64,000 nucleotides of DNA. Source: an uncultured bacterium. Its GTDB lineage: Bacteria > CSSED10-310 > CALFER01. Both the position numbers and the translations under genes were made by a program. The number at the start of each line of letters is the position of its first letter. The stretch's first letter is position 1. The notes beneath the pieces are model-generated. The model saw nothing but the letters and a program-made list of their open reading frames with translations. It had not been told where the DNA came from and searched no databases. Positions 1-9,074 of this stretch are shown in pieces. Where the stretch lies: assembly GCA_937951895.1 (NCBI GenBank), contig CALFER010000059.1:62001-126000 (forward strand), given 5' to 3'.

Positions 1-242
1 TCGGACCGACCATATCCGAAATCATCGCGATACGATTCGGAAATCAAAGCCGACAGCAGGGCCCGATCCTCGGATTCAATCGCATCGATCGACCGATCGA
101 CCATGATTCCGATCGCCCGCCGGTCGCTCCGGACATACATCAGCATGCCGACCAGACCGATCGTGACGACACCAGGAATCAGATACTGCCGGCGGAAGAA
201 TTCAGTCGGTTTTCGATCGCGCCATGGGTCCGATTGCATCAT
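1..242 (-). CDS. Membrane-anchored hypothetical protein, 3' end outside window
   Basis: Reading leftward from an ATG at 242 (a second in-frame ATG is at 239), an open frame runs to the window edge without a stop, giving about 80 residues. A GGGAG sequence about eight bases upstream supports the start. A short charged N-terminus is followed by one hydrophobic segment (YLIPGVVTIGLVGMLMYV, about residues 20-37). After it comes a soluble stretch ending SALISESYRDDFGYGR, which resembles the start of an NTF2-like (SnoaL-type) fold; that is a guess from a short fragment. Seen: an anchored N-terminus plus soluble part. Not known: the function or full length. Confidence 0.55.
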   Translation of the reverse strand, partial: MMQSDPWRDRKPTEFFRRQYLIPGVVTIGLVGMLMYVRSDRRAIGIMVDRSIDAIESEDRALLSALISESYRDDFGYGRS

Positions 243-325
243 CGCGTCTCCCGGGTCGAGGCCCTGCTGGTACTACATCCGAGTCGTCCGGATCGTTCAT
301 GAATTCTTGCCGGGATCCCGGCGGG

Positions 326-354
326 TTGTCAAAGAGAGTCGAAAACGCTACAAT
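326..354 (+). promoter_or_regulatory. Sigma-70 type promoter of the TPR-kinase gene
   Basis: TTGTCA (326-331) and TACAAT (349-354) are separated by exactly 17 bases. Each matches the consensus at five of six positions. Transcription would begin near 361, leaving a leader of about 25 bases that contains the AGGAG ribosome site at 376-380. Confidence 0.6.
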
Positions 355-386
355 ACTTTTGTCATTCACGCACACAGGAGACTGTT

Positions 387-2612
387 GTGTCGGAGCAACT
401 GAAGAAGGCCCGTAAACTGGAAAAACTCGGCGATTATGCACGCGCGGCCGAGCTGTATCTTCAGGCCGGAGAACATGATCAGGCCATTGCCCTCTTCACC
501 CAGGAGAATCTTCTGCTCAAGGCGGCCAAAGTCTGCGAGCGCATCGGGAGGCTGGACCAGGCGGCGGAGATATACATCACACTGGGCGACTTCAGCCACG
601 CAGGGGAATTGTACAGGCGGTCGGGAAATGCGCTGCAGGCCGCGATCGCCTTCAAGAAAGCCAAACGCTTCCGAGAAGCCGCCGGACTCTATGAATCCAT
701 CGGTATTCTCGCGGAAGCCGCACGGATCTACGAGTCCCTCTCGGATTTCAAATCAGCCGGTGAAAAATACATCCAGGCCAACATGGTACGCAGCGCGGCG
801 GTCTGCTTCGAAAAAGCCGCGTCGCTCGAAAACCCCACCGGGGTCTCGATCGCTAAAAATCGCATCGAGGATGCGAGTTATCGCGCTCTGATCATTGCCG
901 CAGCCGAAGCCTGGCGGCGCGTTCCGAATCTCCAGAAATGCGCCCAACTCTACGAACGGATTCAAAACTGGAAAGAAGCCGGCGCGTGCTACGACAAAGC
1001 CGGAGAAGTCTCGTCGGCCCTCGCCTGCTATGAACGCGGCAACCTGATCGACCTCCAGATCGCCCTGCTCAAACGAACCAACCAGCTCGAAAAAGCTATC
1101 AAACTGACCGCGCGCGTTTCGGGTGAATCCGGTGACCCCCTCAAAGCAGCCGAACTCGCCGATTCCCTCGGAGACATCGCCACGGCTGCGGAGTATTTCG
1201 AGAAAGCGGGGGATTTCGGGCGCGCGGCCGAGCGATATGAGGCGATCAACGACTATATGCTGGCGGCGGAAATGCACTTTCGAGCCGGAAACTACGAAAA
1301 AGCCGCTCGGATGTATGAACAGACCGGCCACTTCGAAACGGCTGCGGACTTGTATGAGCAGATCGGCAACAAAGACCAGGCCATCCGGTTGCATGTCCAT
1401 CTGAAGAATTATCTCCGAGCCGCCAAAATCCACCTCGAACAAAAAGAAAACGAAGAAGCGCTTCGCCTGCTGCTTCGCGTCGAAGACAATCACCCGTCGA
1501 TCTCGACCGCCCGGATGCTCCGCGCCATCTGCTACTTCAGACTCGGAAAAATCGAAAACGGTGTCGCCGCCGTCCGTACCCTTCTCACTCTCCCGATCTC
1601 CAGGGATACCATCGAGGTGCATTATGAATATGCGATCAGCCTGTACGAAGACGGACAGATCAATCCGGCACTGATCGAATTCCAGAAAATCGTCAAGTTC
1701 GACAAGGATTACAAGGAATCCCGGCAGTATCTGAACTGGTGCGCTGCGATGAAGGAAGAAATCACCGCGGAGCTTCAGGAAACGGTCGTCGGAGAATTGC
1801 CGATCGGGATGACGATCGTCGATCGCTACGAGTTACTCGAGATCATCGGCAAGGGCGGTATGGGAATCGTCTACCGCGCCGCCGATCGTGAACTCAATAT
1901 CGCCGTCGCACTGAAAATTCTCAAACCGAAATACTCCTACGACCCTGATTTCATCGAGATCATCAAGCGTGAGGTCACACTGGCGCGCCGCCTGAGCCAC
2001 CCGAACATCATCAAGATCTATGATCTCAACCGCGCCGGAAATCTCTGGTTCATCTCCATGGAATACCTTGAAGGCGAAGAACTCAAGAGTAGAATCCAGA
2101 GAGACGGCGCCATGCCCCTCCCGCTGATCCTGTCGATCGCGCGGCAAATCCTGTCAGCGCTGGTTCACAGCCACGATCAGGGGATCATTCATGCCGACAT
2201 CAAACCCCACAACATATTCCTGGACCATCGCGGGCATGCGACACTGGTCGATTTCGGCATCTCGCAAGCCATGGGCGTACGACAGAAGCAGGATACCGAT
2301 TCTGTTCTCGGCACACCGGAATACATCGCTCCGGAACAGATCACGGGACACCGGGCGAGTATTCGTTCCGATCTGTACTCTCTCGGCGTGACGTTTTATG
2401 AGATGGCGACGGGGATTCTGCCTTTCGCCGGCGACACCCTCGACGAAATCCTCGACAAACAACTCGACCTGATGCCCCCTCCTCCCAACACCCATCGAAA
2501 GGATCTCCCGACCTGGCTCGACGCACTGATCGTCAAACTCCTTCAGAAATCGCCCGAACTGCGAATCCAGTCGGTATCGGAGGTTCTGAAACTGTTCCCC
2601 GGCTCCGGATAA
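387..2612 (+). CDS. TPR-repeat serine/threonine protein kinase
   Basis: Predicted cytoplasmic Ser/Thr kinase of 741 residues. Residues 1 to about 460 are helical TPR-like repeats rich in AA-LYE-G pairs (for example AAELYLQAGEHDQAI). The kinase domain fills about residues 478-735. It has the glycine loop GKGGMGIVY, the lysine in VALKIL, the catalytic aspartate in HADIKPHN (near residue 602), DFGIS (near 620) and APEQ. HAD replaces the usual HRD, so the arginine before the catalytic Asp is missing. There is no signal peptide or membrane segment. The repeats come before the kinase, the reverse of many bacterial TPR-kinases. The GTG start at 387 is chosen because AGGAG lies six bases upstream. 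The sulfatase-like lipoprotein gene follows after six bases, so the two probably share a transcript. Confidence 0.85.
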   Translation: MSEQLKKARKLEKLGDYARAAELYLQAGEHDQAIALFTQENLLLKAAKVCERIGRLDQAAEIYITLGDFSHAGELYRRSGNALQAAIAFKKAKRFREAAGLYESIGILAEAARIYESLSDFKSAGEKYIQANMVRSAAVCFEKAASLENPTGVSIAKNRIEDASYRALIIAAAEAWRRVPNLQKCAQLYERIQNWKEAGACYDKAGEVSSALACYERGNLIDLQIALLKRTNQLEKAIKLTARVSGESGDPLKAAELADSLGDIATAAEYFEKAGDFGRAAERYEAINDYMLAAEMHFRAGNYEKAARMYEQTGHFETAADLYEQIGNKDQAIRLHVHLKNYLRAAKIHLEQKENEEALRLLLRVEDNHPSISTARMLRAICYFRLGKIENGVAAVRTLLTLPISRDTIEVHYEYAISLYEDGQINPALIEFQKIVKFDKDYKESRQYLNWCAAMKEEITAELQETVVGELPIGMTIVDRYELLEIIGKGGMGIVYRAADRELNIAVALKILKPKYSYDPDFIEIIKREVTLARRLSHPNIIKIYDLNRAGNLWFISMEYLEGEELKSRIQRDGAMPLPLILSIARQILSALVHSHDQGIIHADIKPHNIFLDHRGHATLVDFGISQAMGVRQKQDTDSVLGTPEYIAPEQITGHRASIRSDLYSLGVTFYEMATGILPFAGDTLDEILDKQLDLMPPPPNTHRKDLPTWLDALIVKLLQKSPELRIQSVSEVLKLFPGSG

Positions 2613-2618
2613 TCCCGC

Positions 2619-4730
2619 GTGACCCATCGTACCCTCCTCCCGGTCCTCATCGTGACCGCCCTCCTCCTTGCCGCTATTCTCGTTTCCTGCACCGGACGTC
2701 CATCCGCGGACCTGTTCGACGATCGCTTCAACGGCTCGATCCGGAATCCGACCCGGAACATTTCACCGATCCTCCCCGCGGATTTCGATCACTTTTTCCG
2801 GCGCGGATGGGATCGACCGGACCGAAGCGGAGTCTGGAGCACCGACCGGGATGCGCGAATCCTGTTCGAGGTGGTCGAACCGCGAGACCTCCGGCTTGTT
2901 TTTACCGCCAAGTCGCTGCCTGGATTGGATCCTCCTCTTGAGATCACTGTGTCAGCCGGAACACGCTCCATCGGATCCGTCAGCCTGTCGAAAGACTTCA
3001 GCGACTACGTGATGGACTTGCCTCGCGATGCGCTGTTCCCCGGCTGGAACGTGCTGACATTCAGCAGTTCGAAACTCGTCCGGCCCGCCGACCTCGGATT
3101 GAATCCGGATACCCGAACGCTCGGTCTCTGCCTGCACGCCGTACGATTCGACTTGCCGGAAACCGGTTCGCAGGTCGCGGCGCCGGATATCCGGCCGGAG
3201 CGCCGACGCATCGCACCCGGCGCATCCGCTGAATTCTTCTTTGAAGATTCGGCCGGAACACAGGTGACCATCGACCTTTCGACCGGCACGGATCGGAATG
3301 GCCAAGCCGAGATCCGACAGGGAACCGACCGATCTGAGGACACGCACGGTACGGTTCTTCACCCCGGATCGACCGGTGTCTCCAGGTCCCTCATGATCAC
3401 ATCGAACGAACTGACCCGGATTGCGATCGTCAATACAGGGACCGTCGATCTGGATCTCAGGGGCCACTGCTCGATCGCGCGATCCACACCCGTCGGAAAG
3501 ACGCGGGACGACAATGTCCCCCGATACACCGGCTCGGTCATTCTGATGATCCTCGATGCGTGCACACCGGAGGAACTCGGAGCATATGGTTGCCCGGATT
3601 CTCTGACCCCATGGCTCGATCACCTGGCCCGGCGCAGTCGCCAGTTCATGAATGGAGTGACTCCTGCACCCTATACCATCTCGTCGACAGCCTCCCTTCT
3701 GTCAGGCGAGTATTTCAATCGGCATGGGATCCGGACATTGACTGACCGGATATCGGATGATGTCGAACTGATCGGTGAAGATCTGCAACGGAGAGGGTAC
3801 TTCACCGTCGCCTTTTCGTCCATGCCGACCGTGTCGCGCAAGTATGGTTTCGATCGGGGATTCAACGAGTTTCACGAACTCTTCTGGAAGAGGGATACCC
3901 AGCATGTCGATTCCTCCGAAGTGGTCGAAGCCGTTCTGCGGGAACTGCCGCGGATTGCAGAGAAGGAACCTTTTTTCATCTATGTCCACGTACGGGAACC
4001 GCATGCGCCCTACCATCCCGATCCGCGTTTTCATTCGTGTTTCGGCAGTCCACCATCTGAGTATGGATCTGCGGATTTTCTGGACTTCGCCGATCGGAAT
4101 CCAGATCGGATCAGTCCGGAACAGAACACGGCCATCCGGCGCCTTTACAAGGCCCAGATCGCGCAGGCCGATCGATGTCTCGAACGGATAGCCCGAACCA
4201 CCCGGAGTCTCGTCCGCTCGGATTCTTCAATCCGAACCGTGTTTCTGTCCGATCATGGCGAATCGTTCGGCCGGCATGGTCGATACGGACACAATTCCAC
4301 CGTGTTCCATGACATGACGGGGATCCCTCTGATCATTCACGACACGAGTCTCGATCAGAGCGGAATCGTTCCTCATCTCGCATCGGGATTGCTGATGAAG
4401 CGCTATATCCGGGCACTCCATCCCGAGCAGGAACGGATTCCCTGCATCATCCAGAGAAGCACGGGGTATCCGGTCAGTGACATGGCTTCGACGGATGGTC
4501 GGTTCCAGTTCATCCGTTCGGGGTATTATCCTGCCGAAACCTTGTATGACCGGGAGTCAGACCCGCAGGAACGCACGGACTGCCTCACTGATCATCCGAT
4601 TCAGGCTGCCTTGCTGCGATCGACGATCGCTCGCGCGATCAGAGACGACGACCGGATCGCCCCGCGGAACACGGATGACATCCCTTCTGACATGAAAGAG
4701 CAGCTCAGAGTTCTGGGCTATACGCCCTGA
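2619..4730 (+). CDS. Lipoprotein with C-terminal sulfatase-like (alkaline phosphatase superfamily) domain
   Basis: Predicted lipoprotein of 703 residues. The N-terminal hydrophobic stretch ends in a lipobox LVSC with Cys24. Residues about 30-290 form an unrecognised, probably beta-rich region. Residues about 303-640 are a sulfatase-like hydrolase domain with the metal aspartate in ILDACTPEELGAYG, the nucleophile loop PYTISSTASLLSG (near residue 351) and SDHGESFG (near 543). True sulfatases need Cys or Ser in C/S-x-P-S-R, which is converted to formylglycine. Here the aligned position is Thr, as in phosphoglycerol or phosphoethanolamine transferases of the same superfamily, so sulfatase activity is doubtful. 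The GTG start at 2619 is six bases after the kinase stop and has only a weak ribosome site, which suggests coupling. The gene converges with the methyltransferase gene five bases downstream. Confidence 0.8.
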   Translation: MTHRTLLPVLIVTALLLAAILVSCTGRPSADLFDDRFNGSIRNPTRNISPILPADFDHFFRRGWDRPDRSGVWSTDRDARILFEVVEPRDLRLVFTAKSLPGLDPPLEITVSAGTRSIGSVSLSKDFSDYVMDLPRDALFPGWNVLTFSSSKLVRPADLGLNPDTRTLGLCLHAVRFDLPETGSQVAAPDIRPERRRIAPGASAEFFFEDSAGTQVTIDLSTGTDRNGQAEIRQGTDRSEDTHGTVLHPGSTGVSRSLMITSNELTRIAIVNTGTVDLDLRGHCSIARSTPVGKTRDDNVPRYTGSVILMILDACTPEELGAYGCPDSLTPWLDHLARRSRQFMNGVTPAPYTISSTASLLSGEYFNRHGIRTLTDRISDDVELIGEDLQRRGYFTVAFSSMPTVSRKYGFDRGFNEFHELFWKRDTQHVDSSEVVEAVLRELPRIAEKEPFFIYVHVREPHAPYHPDPRFHSCFGSPPSEYGSADFLDFADRNPDRISPEQNTAIRRLYKAQIAQADRCLERIARTTRSLVRSDSSIRTVFLSDHGESFGRHGRYGHNSTVFHDMTGIPLIIHDTSLDQSGIVPHLASGLLMKRYIRALHPEQERIPCIIQRSTGYPVSDMASTDGRFQFIRSGYYPAETLYDRESDPQERTDCLTDHPIQAALLRSTIARAIRDDDRIAPRNTDDIPSDMKEQLRVLGYTP

Positions 4731-4735
4731 TCCCC

Positions 4736-5848
4736 TCAAACGGAAGGTTTTTCGTCGGTGTTCTCGGGCCGGGGCTTCACATCGGGCCGGGGGATGTATT
4801 CCGGTTTCGGAAAGGAAGTGCCCTGATGGAGATCCGGACTGGTTCCCGCCGGGTGCGGCGATTCCCGGCGCGGCCTGCGGAAACCATGTCCGTCCGGGCC
4901 GGGTTTGCCCGGATTGTCCGGACGACGTTGAGAAAACTCTCTGCGGGGTTGATTCGGAGAGCCTCCGGGACGATGCTCGCGCGAGGTATCCGATGCCGGA
5001 ACATGCCTCGGCGGATCACGCCGGACGGGGTACCGACCGGATCTCGAAGTCTGCCGGTATCCGTGCTCACTTCGATCGGCCTGGGTTTTCTGATCCTTGA
5101 GAATGGACACGGGGGCGACGGGTTCGTCCAGAAGCGAGCGGGGCGGTCGAGGCGGTGGTTCGCGTCTGCGGGATTGCTCGCGAACCATCGGCGCGCGCTC
5201 CGGTGGGGTTCCGGGATTCCTGGCGATCACGAGCATATTTCCTGCGAAGGGTTTCCAGGGCAAACGGAGATACAGGGCGGTGAGAAATGCCGATTTGGGA
5301 AGGCGCGACTTGAAGGAAAACGGCAGGAAACGACCCTCGACCCGCGTCACGTCAAAGCCCTGAGCCGTCAGATAGTCGGCGAAACTCAGATGGCTGAACA
5401 CCTGAACATGCGTGTAATCATCGAAGTAGTGACGATACACATACTTGTAGTTGGGAAGCAGCGTGATGATGAGGCCTCCCGGTTTGATGATTCGACGCAG
5501 CTCGCGCATCAACCGGTCCAGATGGTCACGGGTGAGGTGTTCGAACAGGAAACTCGAAAAGACCACATCGAAGTACGCCGTTTCGACGGGGCGGAGTTGC
5601 GCACAATCGCATACATGCGTTCGTACTGACTCGGCGGCATGCTGGCGAATGATTTCCGAGGAGTCCAGCGCATGCTTCTCACCCGCGTGCACTTCGTTGA
5701 TGAACGAGCAGTATCCGGCGCCCAGTTCGAGAATCCGGGAATCTTCGGGAATATAGCGTTCGAGGTATCGGACGACTGGTTTCCAGATCGCATCCCGCTT
5801 CGGTTCGAAACTCATCCGTGTCTTGAAATATCCTTCCGTCTCCGCCAT
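4736..5848 (-). CDS. Class I SAM-dependent methyltransferase with long disordered Pro/Arg tail
   Basis: Residues about 1-205 form a class I methyltransferase: motif I ILELGAGYCSFINEV, the motif around FDVVFSSFLFEHLTRDHL, and RIIKPGGLIITLLPNY. The methyl acceptor is unknown; small-molecule or glycan methyltransferases are common in such clusters. Residues about 215-370 are low-complexity and rich in Pro, Arg, Asp and Gly (for example RREPPPRPPRSLL), with no recognisable fold and probably disordered. The ATG at 5848 has GGAG eight bases upstream, embedded in the last codons of the radical SAM gene, whose stop is only four bases away. The two are almost certainly translationally coupled. This is the third gene of the minus-strand operon that starts at 8974. 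Confidence 0.8.
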   Translation of the reverse strand: MAETEGYFKTRMSFEPKRDAIWKPVVRYLERYIPEDSRILELGAGYCSFINEVHAGEKHALDSSEIIRQHAAESVRTHVCDCAQLRPVETAYFDVVFSSFLFEHLTRDHLDRLMRELRRIIKPGGLIITLLPNYKYVYRHYFDDYTHVQVFSHLSFADYLTAQGFDVTRVEGRFLPFSFKSRLPKSAFLTALYLRLPWKPFAGNMLVIARNPGTPPERAPMVREQSRRREPPPRPPRSLLDEPVAPVSILKDQKTQADRSEHGYRQTSRSGRYPVRRDPPRHVPASDTSREHRPGGSPNQPRREFSQRRPDNPGKPGPDGHGFRRPRRESPHPAGTSPDLHQGTSFPKPEYIPRPDVKPRPENTDEKPSV

Positions 5849-5852
5849 TTCA

Positions 5853-7214
5853 TTAACTCCATAATCGATGAATCAGATACGAAATAAAAAAACGGGCCTG
5901 CCTGTAAAACGTTCTGAAATCACGATCCTTCAATCGACCCGCGATGTATCGCGGTCTGAGATAATACGACCGGAACGCGCGTTTCGCGACTCGAATCAAA
6001 TCATCATAACATACCTCACCCGTATACGCCTTTGGAAACAATTCCGTCCCGATTTCGTCCCGCACAATCTCATGAAACTCCGTCCCCGGATACGGTAACG
6101 CAATATGAAACGACGCGTAAGTCGGATTCAGTTTCTTGGCAAACCGGATCGTTTCCTCCATGTCCGCTATCGTTTCTCCAGGCAACCCGAACATGAAGAA
6201 GCAAACCGTCTGCAGTCCCGCAACCCGCGTCATTCTCAATCCATTCTCGATCTGCTCCCGCGTGATCCCCTTCTTCAGGCTCGCCCGAACCCTCTCGGAA
6301 CCCGTCTCAACCCCGAAATGCACAATCCGGCAACCCGCCTCTTTCATCATCGCCAGCATCGCCTCATCAACCGAATCCGTCCGTGTCTGGCAACACCACT
6401 CCACACCCGCCTTTTTCCGGGTGAGGTGGTCACAGACCGCTTTCACCATGTCGCGATTGACGGTAAATTCCAGATCGATGAAGTAGATGGTCTGCGCATG
6501 AGCGACATCGATGACATGATCGATTTCCCGGATGACCTGCTCGATGGTTTTACACCGATACGCACTGCCATACATCGATTTGACACAGAACATACAGTGG
6601 AATGGACACCCGCGCGATGCCTCGATCAACGCAAACCGCTCCCCCAGAACCTCATACCGATACTGCTTTAAATCGATCCGATCGTATGCGGGAACCGGAA
6701 GAGCCGTCAGGTCGAGATCGCGCTGCTGGGGCGTGAAAAAGTAGCGCCCATCCCGTTCATATGCCATCCCCGGCAACGTCTCAATCGCCCCCCCCCGGCA
6801 GATCGACAGAACCGTCTCTTCCGGTTCCCCGACAATGACCGCCGTGACGCCGGTCGCATCGAGGATCTCACGGGGACGCACCGTGCCGTGCGTTCCCATG
6901 ACATACACCTCATGGCAGACCTTTTTCAGAGCAAAAACGGTCTTCAGAAACGGATCGATGAAGATATTCGGACATTGCCACCGATCGAGACTCGCCGAGG
7001 TGATGAATACCTTGTCATACCCCGCAGCCCGCTTCGCGACAGCCTCGGGCGACAACCGTCCGGCCGCGGCATCCACCACCTCGACATCAACCCCCTCGCG
7101 CCGGACCAGAGCGGCGCAATTCAACAGCGACAACGGAGGCCAGTTGCGATTGTAGGTCGAATCGCCTTTGTCGATCGGATAGTTCCAGCAGGGCTTGACG
7201 AACAGGACTTTCAT
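5853..7214 (-). CDS. B12-binding-domain radical SAM protein
   Basis: Radical SAM enzyme of about 453 residues in the BchE-like, cobalamin-binding class. Residues about 1-150 resemble a Rossmann-type B12-binding domain (MKVLFVKPCWNYP, then WPPLSLLNCAALV). The radical SAM core follows with the [4Fe-4S] motif CPFHCMFC at C203, C207 and C210. This class carries out methylations, cyclisations and rearrangements of lipids, cofactors and natural products; the substrate here is unknown. I chose the ATG at 7214 because GGAG lies five bases upstream. An in-frame GTG at 7220 is possible but would overlap the upstream stop. It is the middle gene of a tight operon between a membrane sulfatase-like protein and a methyltransferase, which suggests a shared role in building or altering a surface lipid or glycan. 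Confidence 0.85.
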   Translation of the reverse strand: MKVLFVKPCWNYPIDKGDSTYNRNWPPLSLLNCAALVRREGVDVEVVDAAAGRLSPEAVAKRAAGYDKVFITSASLDRWQCPNIFIDPFLKTVFALKKVCHEVYVMGTHGTVRPREILDATGVTAVIVGEPEETVLSICRGGAIETLPGMAYERDGRYFFTPQQRDLDLTALPVPAYDRIDLKQYRYEVLGERFALIEASRGCPFHCMFCVKSMYGSAYRCKTIEQVIREIDHVIDVAHAQTIYFIDLEFTVNRDMVKAVCDHLTRKKAGVEWCCQTRTDSVDEAMLAMMKEAGCRIVHFGVETGSERVRASLKKGITREQIENGLRMTRVAGLQTVCFFMFGLPGETIADMEETIRFAKKLNPTYASFHIALPYPGTEFHEIVRDEIGTELFPKAYTGEVCYDDLIRVAKRAFRSYYLRPRYIAGRLKDRDFRTFYRQARFFISYLIHRLWS

Positions 7215-7216
7215 GG

Positions 7217-8974
7217 TCACTCCACATATCCCAGTTCGCGTAATTGATCAACTGTTTCCTGATCCCCGGACAAGACCGGATAGCGCGGATCGGCCGAATC
7301 CCTCACAATCGATGCCTCGAGTATTTCCCTGAGCCGGATCACGCGTGGGTCCTGCGCGTTCGCGATCGGCTGAAGCTCCCGGGGGTCCTTCTCGAGATCA
7401 AACGCGGACAACCGGCCATCGGATGATCGGACCAGCTTCATCCGTCCGGTGCGCACCGCCCGTGCTTTCCGGCTGATTCTGGCCGCCGTGGCCCGATGCG
7501 CCTCAATGTAAACCCCCGAACCCGACTCGCAAATCAACACCCGGTCCGCACGCGCCTCGCCTCCATCAGTAGCCCGAACCCGGCCGTCCAGCGCATCCGG
7601 AGCCGACAATCCGAGAGCCGCCAGAAGGGTCGGAACCAGGTCGGCATTCCCTGTCAGCCCTGCCACCAAACCCCGGGCAACACCTGCCGCGACAACCTTC
7701 TCCGGAGAGGTGCTCATCGGTGTCGCAATCAGAAACGGGATCCGCAGAGACGGATCGAATGTGTTGTCTCCGTGGGAAAAAAAGTATTCATGTTCATCCA
7801 GACTCTCACCGTGATCGGCCATCACGACGATCATCGTTCGTCCCAGTCGCCCTGTGGATGCAAGCACCTCGAGAATCCGGCCGATGGCGCGATCCGTCTG
7901 AGCGATCTCACCGTCATACAACCCGAGATTCGTTCGGATCTCGTCCTCCACCGGAGGCTCTCCATGATTCATGGCATGAATCCGCCAGATCGAGCTTGTG
8001 CGCGCGTTCGAATCCCCCGTGAAGATGCGGCGCCATTGATCGGGTGGATCATACGGAGCGTGCGGATCGTAGTAATGCAGCCATGTCAATCGAGGCGCAT
8101 CCGGGGGAAGCGCACGCCACCAGGCGTCGACCCATGGCTCGATCTGCTCCGCACAACGCTCGGCGGGTCGAAATCGCCCGATCGAGCGTATCGGGGCGAG
8201 CAACGTCGACTGATACAACAGCGGATGCAGATACCGAGGTGACAGCGTCTGCTCGTAGACGTGAAACCCCTGATCCAGACCGGATACCTCCGCAACCACC
8301 GGGAACGCTCCGATGAACGCTCCGGTCCGATACCCCTCATCCTGCAAACGTTCGGCGAGCGTCGTAAACCGCCGATGGAGGGGGACAGCGTTGAAGCGGC
8401 TACCATGCGTCATCGGCTCCAGCCCGGTCATGATCGTCGCATGCGCGCTGGTCGTCACCGGGATCGTCGTGAACGCGTCGACGAAAAGCGCCGATCGGCG
8501 TGAAAGCGCATCGATCACGGGAGTGCAGCCTGTCGGATATCCGTAACAACCCAACCGATCGGCTCGGCAGGTATCCAGCGTGAACAGAAGGATATCCGGG
8601 AAATCCGGCCGGGAAGGAGTCCCCCGCAAAACGGGTTCCTGAAACACGGTACGGTGCCGATGGGACCAGCCATTGAGATCGATCAGGACGATCGGAACGA
8701 GAAACAGGAGCGGCCAGAGCCATCGCACTCGGTCGGAAACCAGTCCCGCGCGACGGAACAGCATGATGAGGAGTGTGCCGATACCGGCAATGACGACGGC
8801 ATACAGAACGCCTGTCTGGAAACACAAACGAGCCAGGGAGGCGGCCGGAAGTCGAACCGGGTGTGAACCGTACAACGCCAATCCCTCGATGATGCCCCGG
8901 ATGCAGCCGATCGCCGATCCGCCGGCGATCACGCCGCGAATGGAAGGGAATCGCATGGATGCAGGGTCGGTCAT
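7217..8974 (-). CDS. Membrane-anchored sulfatase-like hydrolase/transferase
   Basis: A protein of 585 residues with about three hydrophobic segments in the first 110 residues (for example GVLYAVVIAGIGTLLIML), then an alkaline-phosphatase-superfamily domain. Motifs are LLFTLDTCRADRLGCYGY, the nucleophile loop IPVTTSAHATIMTG (near residue 175) and MADHGESLDEH (near 386). Like the protein encoded at 2619, it has Thr where sulfatases have Cys or Ser, so formylglycine chemistry is unlikely. The topology recalls membrane phosphoglycerol or phosphoethanolamine transferases, but that is inference. The ATG at 8974 is chosen because GGAGG lies nine bases upstream; an upstream ATG at 8995 has no ribosome site. 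It is the first gene of a three-gene operon with the radical SAM protein (two-base gap) and methyltransferase. Confidence 0.82.
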   Translation of the reverse strand: MTDPASMRFPSIRGVIAGGSAIGCIRGIIEGLALYGSHPVRLPAASLARLCFQTGVLYAVVIAGIGTLLIMLFRRAGLVSDRVRWLWPLLFLVPIVLIDLNGWSHRHRTVFQEPVLRGTPSRPDFPDILLFTLDTCRADRLGCYGYPTGCTPVIDALSRRSALFVDAFTTIPVTTSAHATIMTGLEPMTHGSRFNAVPLHRRFTTLAERLQDEGYRTGAFIGAFPVVAEVSGLDQGFHVYEQTLSPRYLHPLLYQSTLLAPIRSIGRFRPAERCAEQIEPWVDAWWRALPPDAPRLTWLHYYDPHAPYDPPDQWRRIFTGDSNARTSSIWRIHAMNHGEPPVEDEIRTNLGLYDGEIAQTDRAIGRILEVLASTGRLGRTMIVVMADHGESLDEHEYFFSHGDNTFDPSLRIPFLIATPMSTSPEKVVAAGVARGLVAGLTGNADLVPTLLAALGLSAPDALDGRVRATDGGEARADRVLICESGSGVYIEAHRATAARISRKARAVRTGRMKLVRSSDGRLSAFDLEKDPRELQPIANAQDPRVIRLREILEASIVRDSADPRYPVLSGDQETVDQLRELGYVE

Positions 8975-9000
8975 TCCCGGGAACCTCCGTCGCATCTGTC

Positions 9001-9029
9001 ATTATGTCCCAGAGCGGCTCTTGACTCAA
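9001..9029 (-). promoter_or_regulatory. Leftward promoter of the sulfatase-like/radical SAM/methyltransferase operon
   Basis: Read on the minus strand, TTGAGT (9029-9024) and CATAAT (9006-9001) are separated by 17 bases. The -35 box overlaps the -35 box of the divergent ferredoxin promoter inside the sequence TTGACTCAA. Confidence 0.55.
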
Positions 9030-9049
9030 ATATATATTCGCTCTAATCT
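9021..9049 (+). promoter_or_regulatory. Rightward promoter of the membrane ferredoxin gene
   Basis: TTGACT (9021-9026) and TAATCT (9044-9049) are separated by 17 bases, and the spacer is AT-rich (ATATATATT). The start of transcription would lie near 9056, just before the strong AGGAGG ribosome site at 9061-9066. Confidence 0.6.
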
Positions 9050-9074
9050 GCGGCCACGGAAGGAGGTCATCCCC

